Positions 27,453 through 35,314 of a stretch of 64,000 nt of DNA are shown here, piece by piece. Positions within the stretch are counted from its first letter, which is position 1. Each line of letters starts with the position of its first letter. The notes below the pieces were generated by a model. It saw nothing but the letters and a program-made list of their open reading frames with translations, did not search any database and had not been told where the DNA came from. A program made the translations under genes and the position numbers. The DNA comes from Polaromonas sp. (GTDB taxonomy: Bacteria; Pseudomonadota; Gammaproteobacteria; Burkholderiales; Burkholderiaceae_C), in NCBI GenBank assembly GCA_030683705.1, contig JAUXPP010000085.1, positions 1-64,000 of the forward strand, in the 5' to 3' direction.

Positions 27453-27707
27453 GGCATCGCCACCTGCGTTTTCCGCAGCAGTTTCTGTACCCTCGCCATC
27501 CGTCTCCGCTTCACAAGATTCGGTGCTTGCCCCAGTGTCGAAGAACCACGCGAAGGAGCCACAGCCGAATGAAGCAACCGCTAAAACGCATGGGATTGCG
27601 TATGACTCGTTACGCTCGCCAGTGAAGATCTGAAGAAAGTAAATAACAGTAGCGGCGAGAAGGCCGACGGCGAACAAGCCAAGGATCCATTGCGTCGCTT
27701 GTTTCAT
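27447..27707 (-). CDS. Integron cassette 1: small two-helix membrane protein
   Basis: An 86-residue protein of unknown function with membrane segments 'WILGLFAVGLLAATVIYFLQ' (about 7-26) and 'IPCVLAVASFGCGSFAWFF' (about 38-56), and an acidic Glu/Thr-rich tail ending in 'GGDAA'. ATG 27707 stands 3 nt after a GTTATAC box. Its TAA stop is part of the R'' box (GCATAAC) of attC A. The frame stays open further upstream to 27866, but cassette geometry favours the short form. Confidence 0.68.
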   Translation of the reverse strand: MKQATQWILGLFAVGLLAATVIYFLQIFTGERNESYAIPCVLAVASFGCGSFAWFFDTGASTESCEAETDGEGTETAAENAGGDAA

Positions 27708-27710
27708 GCC

Positions 27711-27778
27711 GTATAACGTAATGTATAGAGCAAAACCTGCTCGATAAACTGGTCTCTGCTCGATATTCTGGACATGAC
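27711..27778 (-). repeat. Possible degenerate attC site C
   Basis: A GTTATAC box (27717 to 27711) 3 nt before cassette 1 resembles R'. It is followed by a 6-nt spacer and a stem TATAGAGCA (27724-27732) with TGCTCGATA (27757-27765), 8 of 9 paired, plus ACC/GGT. The expected R'' position does not pair, so this is a decayed or partial site. The remaining bases up to the yjdF gene hold no recognisable gene. Confidence 0.45.
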
Positions 27779-27916
27779 TTTCCTCTTGGAAGTGGCGTGT
27801 TTGCTGGGTTTTACCGCAGTTTTGTACAGATTTATACAGGTATAAAAACTTTGCGAAACACCGCACGAGACGCCGCGCTCCGGGCCAGGCGCATCGCAGT
27901 CTGAATTTAAAGCTAG

Positions 27917-27970
27917 TTTGGGCCGCCAGCCCTCATAAAACGAGCGCAGGCAGCTATCAATTCAGGAGCG
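27917..27970 (+). repeat. 53-bp oriented repeat, copy 5
   Basis: TTTGGGCCGCCAGCCC...AAACGAGCGCAGGCAGCTAT matches the consensus; the final TAGC is decayed. It overlaps the last codons of the yjdF-like gene and borders the cassette region. Confidence 0.65.
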
Positions 27971-28579
27971 TTTCGGCAGCCCCGCCATCTGACTATCCTG
28001 CCACCTCGCCAGCAGCGTCACCGCAAACGTCGCACCGATCAACGCCAGGAACATGTCCGACTGCGTGTCCCAGACGTCGCCCTGGGTGCCTAAAAATTCA
28101 TCGGCGCCCTGGCCCAGTGCCAGGGCGGCCCACCACTCGATCAGCTCGTACACCGCGCTGATGGCCATGGCCACGCAGACCGACAGGAAACCGGCCATGC
28201 GACGGCTGCTGAGGTAAGCCCCGCGCAGCAGGATCTCGCGCGCCACCATGGCCGGCACCAGGCCCTGCATGAAGTGGCCGATCTTGTCGTACGGGTTGCG
28301 GCCCAGGCCCATCCAGTCCTGCAGCCAGAAGCCCAGCGGCACGCGCGCATAGGTGTAGGCGCCGCCGAGGATCAGCACCAGCATATGCGCGGCGATCAGG
28401 ATGTAGAGCAAGGTGCTCAGCGGAAAGCGCTTGCGGGTCAACGCCAGCACAGGCAGGGCCAGCAGCACCGGCAGCACCTCCAGTACCCAGGTGCCGCGCT
28501 CGTACGGCGCAATGCCGGAAGCCACCAGCGCGGCCAGCACCACGGCACCCAGCACCAGCAGGAGGGTGTCGCGCGTCAT
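27962..28579 (-). CDS. DUF2238 (YjdF-family) inner-membrane protein
   Basis: A 205-residue multi-pass membrane protein of the DUF2238/YjdF family, with about six hydrophobic segments and the conserved 'NPYDKIGHFMQGLVPAMVARE' region followed by 'VYELIEWWAAL' and 'GTQGDVWDTQSDMFLALIGA'. The acidic and histidine residues in these motifs are family hallmarks, but the function is unproven. Its ATG overlaps the stop of the hydrolase gene (ATGA), so they are co-translated. Confidence 0.9.
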   Translation of the reverse strand: MTRDTLLLVLGAVVLAALVASGIAPYERGTWVLEVLPVLLALPVLALTRKRFPLSTLLYILIAAHMLVLILGGAYTYARVPLGFWLQDWMGLGRNPYDKIGHFMQGLVPAMVAREILLRGAYLSSRRMAGFLSVCVAMAISAVYELIEWWAALALGQGADEFLGTQGDVWDTQSDMFLALIGATFAVTLLARWQDSQMAGLPKRS

Positions 28580-29499
28580 GCGCCGGCTTCACCAAAAAAC
28601 TGCGCCAGCGCATGCGCGGTTTCCAGCGGCAGTTCCTCGGGGATGAAGTGCCCGGCCGGCAGCAGCTGGCCGCTGACGATGCCGGCACACTGCGCCTGCC
28701 ACAACACCAGCGGCTCGAACAGCTTGTGCACCACGCCGCGCTCACCCCACAAAACATGCACGTCGCAGCGGATTTTTTCGCCCTGCGCGCGGCTCTCGCG
28801 GTCGTGCACCAGGTCGATGCCGGCGCTGGCGCGGTAGTCCTCGCAGGCGGCGTGGATGGCTTCGGGCGTGCAGAAGCAGCGTTCGTACTCGAGCAGCGCT
28901 TCCGCTTCGATGTAGCTGAGCCCCTGGGCGCCCCAGCCGCCGAGCTTGGCGTGCAGGTAAGGCAAGGCGTTGCCGCCTATCATGGTCTCGGGCAGCGGGC
29001 TGGGCTGGATCAAATGGAACCAGTGGTAGTAGGCTGTGGCGAAACGCATGTCGGTTGCCGCGTACATGTCCAGCGTGGGCGCGATGTCGATCAGGCACAA
29101 CTTGTGCACGCGGCCCGGGTGGTCCAGCGCCAGCCGGTGCGCCACGCGGCCGCCGCGGTCGTGGCCGCAGACGTCGAAGCGGCTGATGCCCAGGTCGTCC
29201 ATCACGGCCAGCGCATCGGCGGCCATGTTGCGTTTGCTGTAGTTGCTGTGGTCCGGCAGACCGGCCACCTTGGACGAGTCGCCATAACCGCGCAGGTCGG
29301 GCAGTACCAGGAAGAATTTCGCCTTGAGCGCCTGCACCACGCGGTGCCACATCACATGGCTTTGCGGAAAACCGTGCAGCAGCAGCAGCGCCGGCCCCTG
29401 CGTGTTGCCGCCAAAGCGCGCGAATATGGAGGTGCCGTTGACCTCGAAATCACGCGCTTCAAAACCTTCAAACCAGTTGTCGGGCAGGGTCGAGGCCAT
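28576..29499 (-). CDS. Alpha/beta hydrolase, haloacetate dehalogenase type
   Basis: A 307-residue cytoplasmic alpha/beta-hydrolase. The nucleophile is Asp in 'CGHDRGGRVAHRLALDHP', as in fluoroacetate dehalogenase (DehH1) rather than the Ser of esterases; the oxyanion segment is 'LLHGFPQSHVMWH' and the catalytic His is in 'LPAGHFIPEELP'. Expected reaction: hydrolytic removal of halide from haloacetate; epoxide hydrolases share this motif style. ATG 29499 follows a purine-rich ribosome-binding site. It stands between the SnoaL-like and YjdF-like genes as one minus-strand unit. Confidence 0.88.
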   Translation of the reverse strand: MASTLPDNWFEGFEARDFEVNGTSIFARFGGNTQGPALLLLHGFPQSHVMWHRVVQALKAKFFLVLPDLRGYGDSSKVAGLPDHSNYSKRNMAADALAVMDDLGISRFDVCGHDRGGRVAHRLALDHPGRVHKLCLIDIAPTLDMYAATDMRFATAYYHWFHLIQPSPLPETMIGGNALPYLHAKLGGWGAQGLSYIEAEALLEYERCFCTPEAIHAACEDYRASAGIDLVHDRESRAQGEKIRCDVHVLWGERGVVHKLFEPLVLWQAQCAGIVSGQLLPAGHFIPEELPLETAHALAQFFGEAGA

Positions 29500-29516
29500 G
29501 GCGCATCCTTCTTTCG

Positions 29517-30005
29517 TCAGGGCCGGCTGGCCAGATATTTTTTGAGATTGGCCGCGGCGGTGGCGCGCACCTTGTTGCGCAGGAAGGGCGTCCAGCCCAG
29601 CAGCAGGCCGGGTGCACCCAGCGCCTGGCGCGACCAGGCCCAGAAGTCGAAGCTGTCGCGCTGGGTCTGGATCAGGCCCTGCGGATTGAAGCTGAAGCGG
29701 CTGTCGATCACGTTGTGCACCATGCGGCCAGTGGTGCTGAAGCGGTAATCGGCCTCCCAGTGCGCCTGGCCGGTCGTGGCGTCGGCCGTGATGCCGCTGT
29801 AGTCCAGCTTCCAGACATCGCGCCCCTTGGCCTGGGTGGCGTCGCACAACATGTGCCACATGCCGGTGACCTCGCGGTGGCCGCGCAGGGAAAAAGCCTC
29901 GTCGTCGAAGGACGCATCGGCGGCGTAACACTGCGCCATGGTGGCCGAGTCCAGCCGGGCAAAGGCGCTGTAGAGCTTTTCAAGGGTTTGCTGGCTGGCG
30001 TGCAT
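29517..30005 (-). CDS. SnoaL/NTF2-like protein
   Basis: A 162-residue NTF2-fold protein. It begins '[19 protein letters not shown]' and has the core '[20 protein letters not shown]', typical of SnoaL-like polyketide cyclase or unknown-function members. ATG 30005 was chosen because GGAGG precedes it. It is first in a minus-strand run with the hydrolase (17 bp) and the YjdF-like protein. Substrate unknown. Confidence 0.87.
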   Translation of the reverse strand: MHASQQTLEKLYSAFARLDSATMAQCYAADASFDDEAFSLRGHREVTGMWHMLCDATQAKGRDVWKLDYSGITADATTGQAHWEADYRFSTTGRMVHNVIDSRFSFNPQGLIQTQRDSFDFWAWSRQALGAPGLLLGWTPFLRNKVRATAAANLKKYLASRP

Positions 30006-30163
30006 GGGGCCTCCGGAAGTGACCGGGAAATGGTACACCTGCAACAAGGCAGCGCAGCGAGGCGGTATTTTTTGTGACATATTTGGTCGAGTCGCAGCCG
30101 CGCGCTGGCCGCCGGCCTGTCATCGGCGTATAAAGTTGCCTAGGTCTATGGATGGAGTGAAGC

Positions 30164-30361
30164 ATGAGGACCCAGCCACCACACCGGGCACCGGCAGACC
30201 GCCAGCGTGTCAATGTGCTTGACCCCTGGGAAGAGCTGTACTGGGGCGAAAAGCTGGCCTGCACCACCGAGCAATTGCGCGCGGCGGTGGACGCCGTGGG
30301 CGTGCAGGTGTCAGACATCCGGGCCTGGCTAACCCAATCCAAACCCTCGCCGCTGCGCTGA
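30164..30361 (+). CDS. DUF3606 protein
   Basis: A 65-residue protein of the DUF3606 family. '[20 protein letters not shown]' followed by '[19 protein letters not shown]' is the typical pattern of this small domain common in Burkholderiales. Function unknown. Single gene preceded by 158 bp of non-coding DNA. Confidence 0.8.
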   Translation: MRTQPPHRAPADRQRVNVLDPWEELYWGEKLACTTEQLRAAVDAVGVQVSDIRAWLTQSKPSPLR

Positions 30362-30424
30362 GCGCAGCACGCAAATACCCCTTCCGGGCATTGATAAAGC
30401 GCCGGGGCGACCCATCTGCCCTGC

Positions 30425-31408
30425 ATGATCCCTTTTTCCGTTCTTGACCTGTCCCCCATCGTGGAGGGCAGCGACGCCGCCCAGTCCCTGCGCAACACGC
30501 TGGATCTGGCCCAGCATGCCGAACGCTGGGGCTTTGAGCGCTACTGGCTGGCCGAACACCACGGCATGGCCGGTATCGCCAGCGCCGCGACCGCGGTGGT
30601 GATGGCGCATGTGGCCGGCGGCACCTCGCGCATCCGCGTGGGCGCCGGCGGCATCATGCTGCCGAATCATTCGCCGCTGGTGATCGCCGAGCAGTTCGGC
30701 ACGCTGGAATCGCTGTTTCCCGGCCGCATCGACCTGGGCCTGGGCCGCGCGCCCGGCTCGGACCAGGCGACGGCGCGCGCGCTGCGGCGCGACCTGAATG
30801 CCAATCCCGACGAGTTTCCGCAAGACGTGGTCGAGCTGATGCATTATTTCCAGCCGGTGCAGGACGGCCAGCGCGTGCGCGCCGTGCCGGGCGCCGGCCT
30901 GAATGTGCCGGTGTGGATTCTCGGCTCCAGCCTGTTCGGCGCGCAGCTGGCCGCGCAACTGGGCCTGCCGTTTGCCTTCGCTTCGCACTTTGCGCCGGCG
31001 CAAATGATGCAGGCCATCGAGGTCTACCGCAGCCGCTTCCGCCCGTCGGCGCAACTGGCCCGTTCCCACGTGATGCTGGGTTTCAATGTGTTCGCCGCCG
31101 ACACCGACGACGCGGCACGGCTGCTGTCTTCGTCGATGCAGCAGGCGTTTGTGAATCTGCGCAGCGGCCGCCCCTCGCGCCTGCAGCCGCCGGTGGCCGG
31201 TTACGAAGAGCGGCTCACGCCGCCCGAACGCGCCATCCTCGAGCAGACCCTGTCATGCTCCGCCATCGGATCGCCCGACACGGTGCGGCGTGAGCTGCAG
31301 GCCTTTGTGGACCGCACCGGCGCCGACGAGCTGATGATCACCTCGCAGATCTTCGACCACGCAGCGCGCCTGCGCTCCTACGAGATCACGGCCGACCTCA
31401 AAGGCTGA
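30425..31408 (+). CDS. LLM-class flavin-dependent oxidoreductase
   Basis: A 327-residue bacterial luciferase-like monooxygenase. It shows '[20 protein letters not shown]', the flavin-site segments '[18 protein letters not shown]' and '[20 protein letters not shown]', and '[20 protein letters not shown]'. This is the YhbW-like subgroup that usually acts on unknown substrates with FMN supplied by a reductase. It is convergent with the FKBP gene, whose stop is 2 bp away. Confidence 0.9.
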   Translation: MIPFSVLDLSPIVEGSDAAQSLRNTLDLAQHAERWGFERYWLAEHHGMAGIASAATAVVMAHVAGGTSRIRVGAGGIMLPNHSPLVIAEQFGTLESLFPGRIDLGLGRAPGSDQATARALRRDLNANPDEFPQDVVELMHYFQPVQDGQRVRAVPGAGLNVPVWILGSSLFGAQLAAQLGLPFAFASHFAPAQMMQAIEVYRSRFRPSAQLARSHVMLGFNVFAADTDDAARLLSSSMQQAFVNLRSGRPSRLQPPVAGYEERLTPPERAILEQTLSCSAIGSPDTVRRELQAFVDRTGADELMITSQIFDHAARLRSYEITADLKG

Positions 31409-31410
31409 GG

Positions 31411-31848
31411 CTACTTCTTCACGGCCAGCAATTCGATCTCGAATTCGAGTGTGGCATTGGGGGGAATCACGCCACCGGCGCCGCGCGCGCCATAGGCAAT
31501 CGCCGGCGGGCAGGTCAGCTTGGCCTTGCCGCCGACCTTCATTTTCTGCACGCCTTCGGTCCAGCAGGGGATCACGCGGTTCAGCGGAAACTCGGTCGGC
31601 TCGTTGCGTGAGTAGGAACTGTCGAACTCCTTGCCGCCCGGGAAACGCCCACGGTAATGCACCTGCACCGTGTCGCTGGCAGCAGGCGCGGCGCCACCGC
31701 CCTCCTTGAGCGAGCGGTAGACCAGCCCGCTGGCCGTCACCGCGGCGCCAGCCTCTTTGGCGGCGGCAGCCGCAGCCGCTTCGGATTGCGCCCAGGCAGC
31801 AGGTAGCAGGCTGAGGGACAGGACACTGGCACAAATGATGGATCGCAC
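31411..31848 (-). CDS. Periplasmic FKBP-type peptidyl-prolyl isomerase
   Basis: A 145-residue secreted prolyl isomerase. A signal peptide ('RSIICASVLSLSLLPAAWAQ') is followed by an Ala-rich linker and one FKBP domain with 'VQVHYRGRFPGGKEFDSSYS', 'VIPCWTEGVQKMKVGGKAKL' and 'IPPNATLEFEIELL'. The start is GTG 31848, chosen because AAGGAG lies 7 bp before it and the signal peptide begins there. Confidence 0.92.
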   Translation of the reverse strand: MRSIICASVLSLSLLPAAWAQSEAAAAAAAKEAGAAVTASGLVYRSLKEGGGAAPAASDTVQVHYRGRFPGGKEFDSSYSRNEPTEFPLNRVIPCWTEGVQKMKVGGKAKLTCPPAIAYGARGAGGVIPPNATLEFEIELLAVKK

Positions 31849-31934
31849 AACAACTCCTTGATTCTGCGGGCCACCGACGGTAACCCATGCGCCCATGTTA
31901 GCGCTGCACCCAAACACCACCGCAGCCGCGGGGC

Positions 31935-32177
31935 ATCCTTCGACAAGCTCAGGACGAACGGAACCCCTCGGCGCTGATGCCTGCGGCTCAGAACCTGCTT
32001 GAGCAGCTTTGGACAGGCGCCAGAAGCGACGCATCTGACGAGCGGCGGCCTGCACGGTGCGAGAGCTACACGCCGTGAGAGAACGTGGGGGCTCTGTTTT
32101 TCCGCCGGGCCGCCCCAAGGAAAAATGCGCCCCCTCGGGGGGCAGAGAGCTACACGCAGTGAGCGAACGTGGGGGCC
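31935..32177 (+). repeat. Repeat-filled gap: TTCGACAAGCTCAGGACGAAC element and two G-rich repeat copies
   Basis: The 329-bp gap 31849-32177 holds no gene. At 31937-31964 is the widely scattered 'ttcgacaagctcaggacgaa' element. From about 32040 two tandem copies of the G-rich repeat follow, each with 'gagctacacgc.gtgag..aa' and ending in 'cgtgggggc'; the second abuts the stop codon of the next gene. Confidence 0.75.
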
Positions 32178-32987
32178 TTATCTAGGCGCATTCTTGAACA
32201 CCTCCCGGTTCTCGTTCCACCACGGGTCGTTCACGCCGGCCAGCAGCCGGTCCAGGGCAAAGGCCTTCTGGCTGACGATCAGGCGTGCCGCGCAGCGCCG
32301 CAGCGCGTGAAAGGCCTCGTTGTTGTGCAGCAGCAGCGGGCAGTTGGTGCGCAGCTTCTCGAAATAATAGGGCGGCCAGACACCGGTGGTGTTGATGTCC
32401 TTGTCGGTCAGCCAGTAGACGCTGCCCGCGCCGGCCGCCAGCACCTGCTCGACCAGCCTCGGCGGTACACCCTGTTTGATCAAGTAGCTTCGCAACTGGT
32501 CGGGCAGCGGGTCATAGGGCGGCGGTGCGTCGGTCGCCGGGGCAGTGGTGGCGGGCAAGGACAGGGCCGGCGTTTCGATACCGATTTTTCCCTTGGGCAG
32601 CACGCGCCAGGCGCCGGCCAGCCAGACGATGGCGCAGGCCCCCGCGCAGTCGCTGGTGACGACCATGTGCGGGTACAGGCCGACCAGCGTGTCGGCCAGC
32701 AGCAGGGCTTCGCGTGTATCTCCGCCGGAGATGTTGAGCTCGACCCGCCCCAGCGCCGACCAGGCGTCCGCGGGTTGGCGCTGCAGCAGGGCAACCAGTT
32801 TGGCGGTATCCCCCGGCACGACAGCACCGCTCAGCGTCATGCCGCGCGCCACGCCACCCGGCCGGCCGGGGAGGTAGTCGAATTCAAGCGCGTGCGCGCA
32901 GCCAGCCAGCCACAGGGTCAGCAGGGCCAGGACTTTGCCAAGGCCCGGGACACCCCACCCCGTGCTGAAACCCTTTCCTGTTTGCAT
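32178..32987 (-). CDS. Exported ClpP/crotonase-fold-like protein
   Basis: A 269-residue exported protein. The N-terminus has a hydrophobic signal with a lipobox-like 'LWLAGC'. The core pattern 'GRVELNISGGDTREALLLAD' then 'VVTSDCAGACAIVWLAGAWR' and 'GKIGIETPA' mirrors periplasmic ClpP-like proteins of unknown function. In many relatives the central motif is C-x-S-A-C with a candidate Ser; here it is C-A-G-A-C, so the Ser is replaced by Gly. It is probably inactive as a protease or uses another mechanism (inference). Stands alone. Confidence 0.7.
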   Translation of the reverse strand: MQTGKGFSTGWGVPGLGKVLALLTLWLAGCAHALEFDYLPGRPGGVARGMTLSGAVVPGDTAKLVALLQRQPADAWSALGRVELNISGGDTREALLLADTLVGLYPHMVVTSDCAGACAIVWLAGAWRVLPKGKIGIETPALSLPATTAPATDAPPPYDPLPDQLRSYLIKQGVPPRLVEQVLAAGAGSVYWLTDKDINTTGVWPPYYFEKLRTNCPLLLHNNEAFHALRRCAARLIVSQKAFALDRLLAGVNDPWWNENREVFKNAPR

Positions 32988-33029
32988 CGCCCTACTTTAC
33001 AAGAGGTCCGGGTTGCGGCAGGGCCGCGG

Positions 33030-33914
33030 TCAAAGCGCCCGGGGCAAGGCCTGGGCAATGAAGTCATACACAGCGCGGATGCGCCGGCTGGTGCGGATCT
33101 CGCGGTGCACCGTCAACCAGACCGGGATAGCCGGCACCTTGAGCATGGGCAACACGGCGACGACGTCCTTGTCGGTGGCGGCCAGGTAGTCGGCGATGAA
33201 GCCGATGCCGAGTCCGGCGCGCACCGCCTGCCAGTGGGCCACCAAGTCATCGCAGCGAAAGGCAAAGGACGCGCGGGTCACCGGCAGGCCGAAGCCGGTC
33301 ATGCCCCTGAGGATGGTTTCGTCGCGGTCGCTGCCCACCAGCTCGTGGGCCAGCAGGTCCTGCGCCTGCCGGGGGGTGCCGCGGCGGCGCAGGTAGTCAC
33401 GGTGCGCATATGCGCCCAATGTGATTCTGGCGATGCGCTTGACCACCAGGCTGGCCTGGTCGGGTTGCACCATGCGCAGCGCGATGTCGGCCTCGCGCCG
33501 CAGCAGGTTGCTCACCGCATTGCTGGCCACCAGCTCGACCTGCACGTCGGGCAGGGCCTGCCGCATACGCGCAAGGATGGGGGGCAGCAGATAACAGGCG
33601 ACCGGCTGGCTGGCCGTGATGCGCACCGTGCCCGAGATGTCCGGCTCCAGGCCCGACACACTGCGCGAGAGTTCATGGGCCGCGCTGTCCATGGCGCGCG
33701 CCGCGGCGGCGAGTTGCAGGGCGGTGGGCGTGGGCAACAGGCCGCGGCCGGTGCGTTCAAACAGCAGCACGCCGAGTTGCGCTTCCAGTTCGGCGATGTG
33801 CCGTCCCAGGGTCGGCTGGGTGGACGACAGGGCCCGCGCCGCGCCGAGCAGGCTGCCCTGGTCGAGCGCGGCCAGGAAAGAGCGCACCAGGCGCCAGTCG
33901 AAGTCGCTATTCAT
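33030..33914 (-). CDS. LysR-family transcriptional regulator
   Basis: A 294-residue regulator with an N-terminal winged helix-turn-helix ('FLAALDQGSLLGAARALSST' then 'GRHIAELEAQLGVLLFERTG') and a substrate-binding domain. ATG 33914 was chosen from the usual LysR N-terminal length. It is divergent from a 48-codon frame and the Acg-type gene, with a 93-bp shared promoter region, so one of these is the likely target. Confidence 0.92.
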   Translation of the reverse strand: MNSDFDWRLVRSFLAALDQGSLLGAARALSSTQPTLGRHIAELEAQLGVLLFERTGRGLLPTPTALQLAAAARAMDSAAHELSRSVSGLEPDISGTVRITASQPVACYLLPPILARMRQALPDVQVELVASNAVSNLLRREADIALRMVQPDQASLVVKRIARITLGAYAHRDYLRRRGTPRQAQDLLAHELVGSDRDETILRGMTGFGLPVTRASFAFRCDDLVAHWQAVRAGLGIGFIADYLAATDKDVVAVLPMLKVPAIPVWLTVHREIRTSRRIRAVYDFIAQALPRAL

Positions 33915-34007
33915 TTTTGAATACCTGATGTGAGCTGTTAGGGGATTGTCGAACAGCTTGCGGGTTTTCACAATCACCCCATCGACCTGTTGCCACAAGG
34001 AGAATTC

Positions 34008-34154
34008 ATGACACCGCCTGCCACCGTTCCCGTCCAAAGCGCCACCCGCCCGCGGTCCCGGACACGGGCGCCGGGCCGCTTGACCTTGCGCAAGGGGATG
34101 CCCGCAGAAAAGCTTATGGTGTCCAGCCAGACTCTGGAAAGGAGTGCGTCATGA
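34008..34154 (+). CDS. Short coupled leader frame upstream of the Acg-type gene
   Basis: A 48-codon frame with an unusually good ribosome-binding site (AAGGAG, 6 bp before ATG 34008). It encodes an Arg/Pro-rich peptide beginning 'MTPPATVPVQSATRPRSRTR', and its TGA overlaps the next gene's ATG (ATGA). It may be a leader peptide, or the 5' remnant of a LysR-controlled gene deleted down to its start. No homology is recognised. Confidence 0.5.
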   Translation: MTPPATVPVQSATRPRSRTRAPGRLTLRKGMPAEKLMVSSQTLERSAS

Positions 34155-35314
34155 ACCGCAGACACTTTGTCCGTCTCGCCGGCGGCGGCGTGGTGCTGGG
34201 CGCCAGCGCCGGCCTGGCCGGCTGCTCGTCCAGCCTGCCGCCCGAGGCGACTGCCGCCTGGCGCGGCCCGGCGGCCGACGTGGCCGATGTGCGCCGCTGG
34301 ATCCTCAGCTACGCGATTCTTGCGCCGCACTCGCACAACCTGCAATCCTGGCTGGTGGACTTGCGCCAGCCGGGCGAGATCACGCTGTACTGCGACCTCA
34401 CGCGCCTGTTGCCCGAGACCGACCCGCTGTCGCGCCAGATCATGATGAGCCAGGGCACGTTCCTGGAACTGCTGGACATCGCGGCGCGGCAAAAAGGCCT
34501 TCGTGCCGACATCACGCTGTTTCCGCAGGGCGAGTTCGGCCCGGTGGCGCTGGACAAGCGCCCGGTGGCGCGCATAGTTCTGGCTGCGGATGCCGCCATC
34601 CAGCCGGACCCGCTGTTTGCCGAAATTCTCAGGCGCCACACCAATCGCGAAGCCTATGAAGCGCGCGAGCCTGCTGCAGCGGCTGTGCAGGCCATCGCCG
34701 CCAGCGTCGCGCCGCACCCGGTGCGCACCGGTTTTGCCGGTGGCGCCCAGCCCGATGTGCTGCAAAAGCACCGCGCGATTGCCATGGACGCCTGGCGCAT
34801 CGAACTCGTCACGCCGCGGACCATCCTGGAATCCTTCAAGGTGCTGCGTGTCGGCCCGCGCGAGATCGCCCAGCACCGCGACGGCCTGAGTATCAACACG
34901 CCCATGGTGCGCGCCCTGACGGCGCTCGGCCTGTTCGACCGCAGCAAGGCGCCGGCGCCCGATGATGCGGCCACCACCGGGCAGATCCGGGACTTCAATA
35001 CGAAGATGGCGGCCACGCCGGCGTTTTTCTGGATGGTGACCGAGGGCAACGACCGCAAGACCCAGGTCAACGCGGGACGCGCCTATGCCCGCGCGCAACT
35101 GGCGGCGACAGCGCACGGGCTGGCCATGCAGCCGCTGTCGCAGGCGCTGCAGGAGTATCCCGAACAGGCGCAGCCTTATGCCGCGATCCACGCCCTGCTG
35201 CAGGCGCCGCCCCCGCGTTACACGGTGCAGATGTGGGCGCGCCTCGGTTACGCGCCGGCGGTCGGGCCGTCGCCGCGCCGCGGCTTGCAGGCCCACCTCA
35301 TCAAGAGCGCATGA
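34151..35314 (+). CDS. Tat-exported Acg-family nitroreductase-like protein
   Basis: A 387-residue flavoprotein-like protein of the Acg/nitroreductase family. A twin-arginine signal 'MNRRHFVRLAGGGVVLGAS' with a lipobox-like 'LAGCSS' precedes the duplicated nitroreductase-like domain with 'YAILAPHSHNLQSWLVDL' and 'ALDKRPVARIVLAAD'. Family members such as mycobacterial Acg bind FMN but may not be catalytic. It starts on the stop of a 48-codon frame and overlaps the convergent MFS gene by 14 bp. Confidence 0.88.
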   Translation: MNRRHFVRLAGGGVVLGASAGLAGCSSSLPPEATAAWRGPAADVADVRRWILSYAILAPHSHNLQSWLVDLRQPGEITLYCDLTRLLPETDPLSRQIMMSQGTFLELLDIAARQKGLRADITLFPQGEFGPVALDKRPVARIVLAADAAIQPDPLFAEILRRHTNREAYEAREPAAAAVQAIAASVAPHPVRTGFAGGAQPDVLQKHRAIAMDAWRIELVTPRTILESFKVLRVGPREIAQHRDGLSINTPMVRALTALGLFDRSKAPAPDDAATTGQIRDFNTKMAATPAFFWMVTEGNDRKTQVNAGRAYARAQLAATAHGLAMQPLSQALQEYPEQAQPYAAIHALLQAPPPRYTVQMWARLGYAPAVGPSPRRGLQAHLIKSA

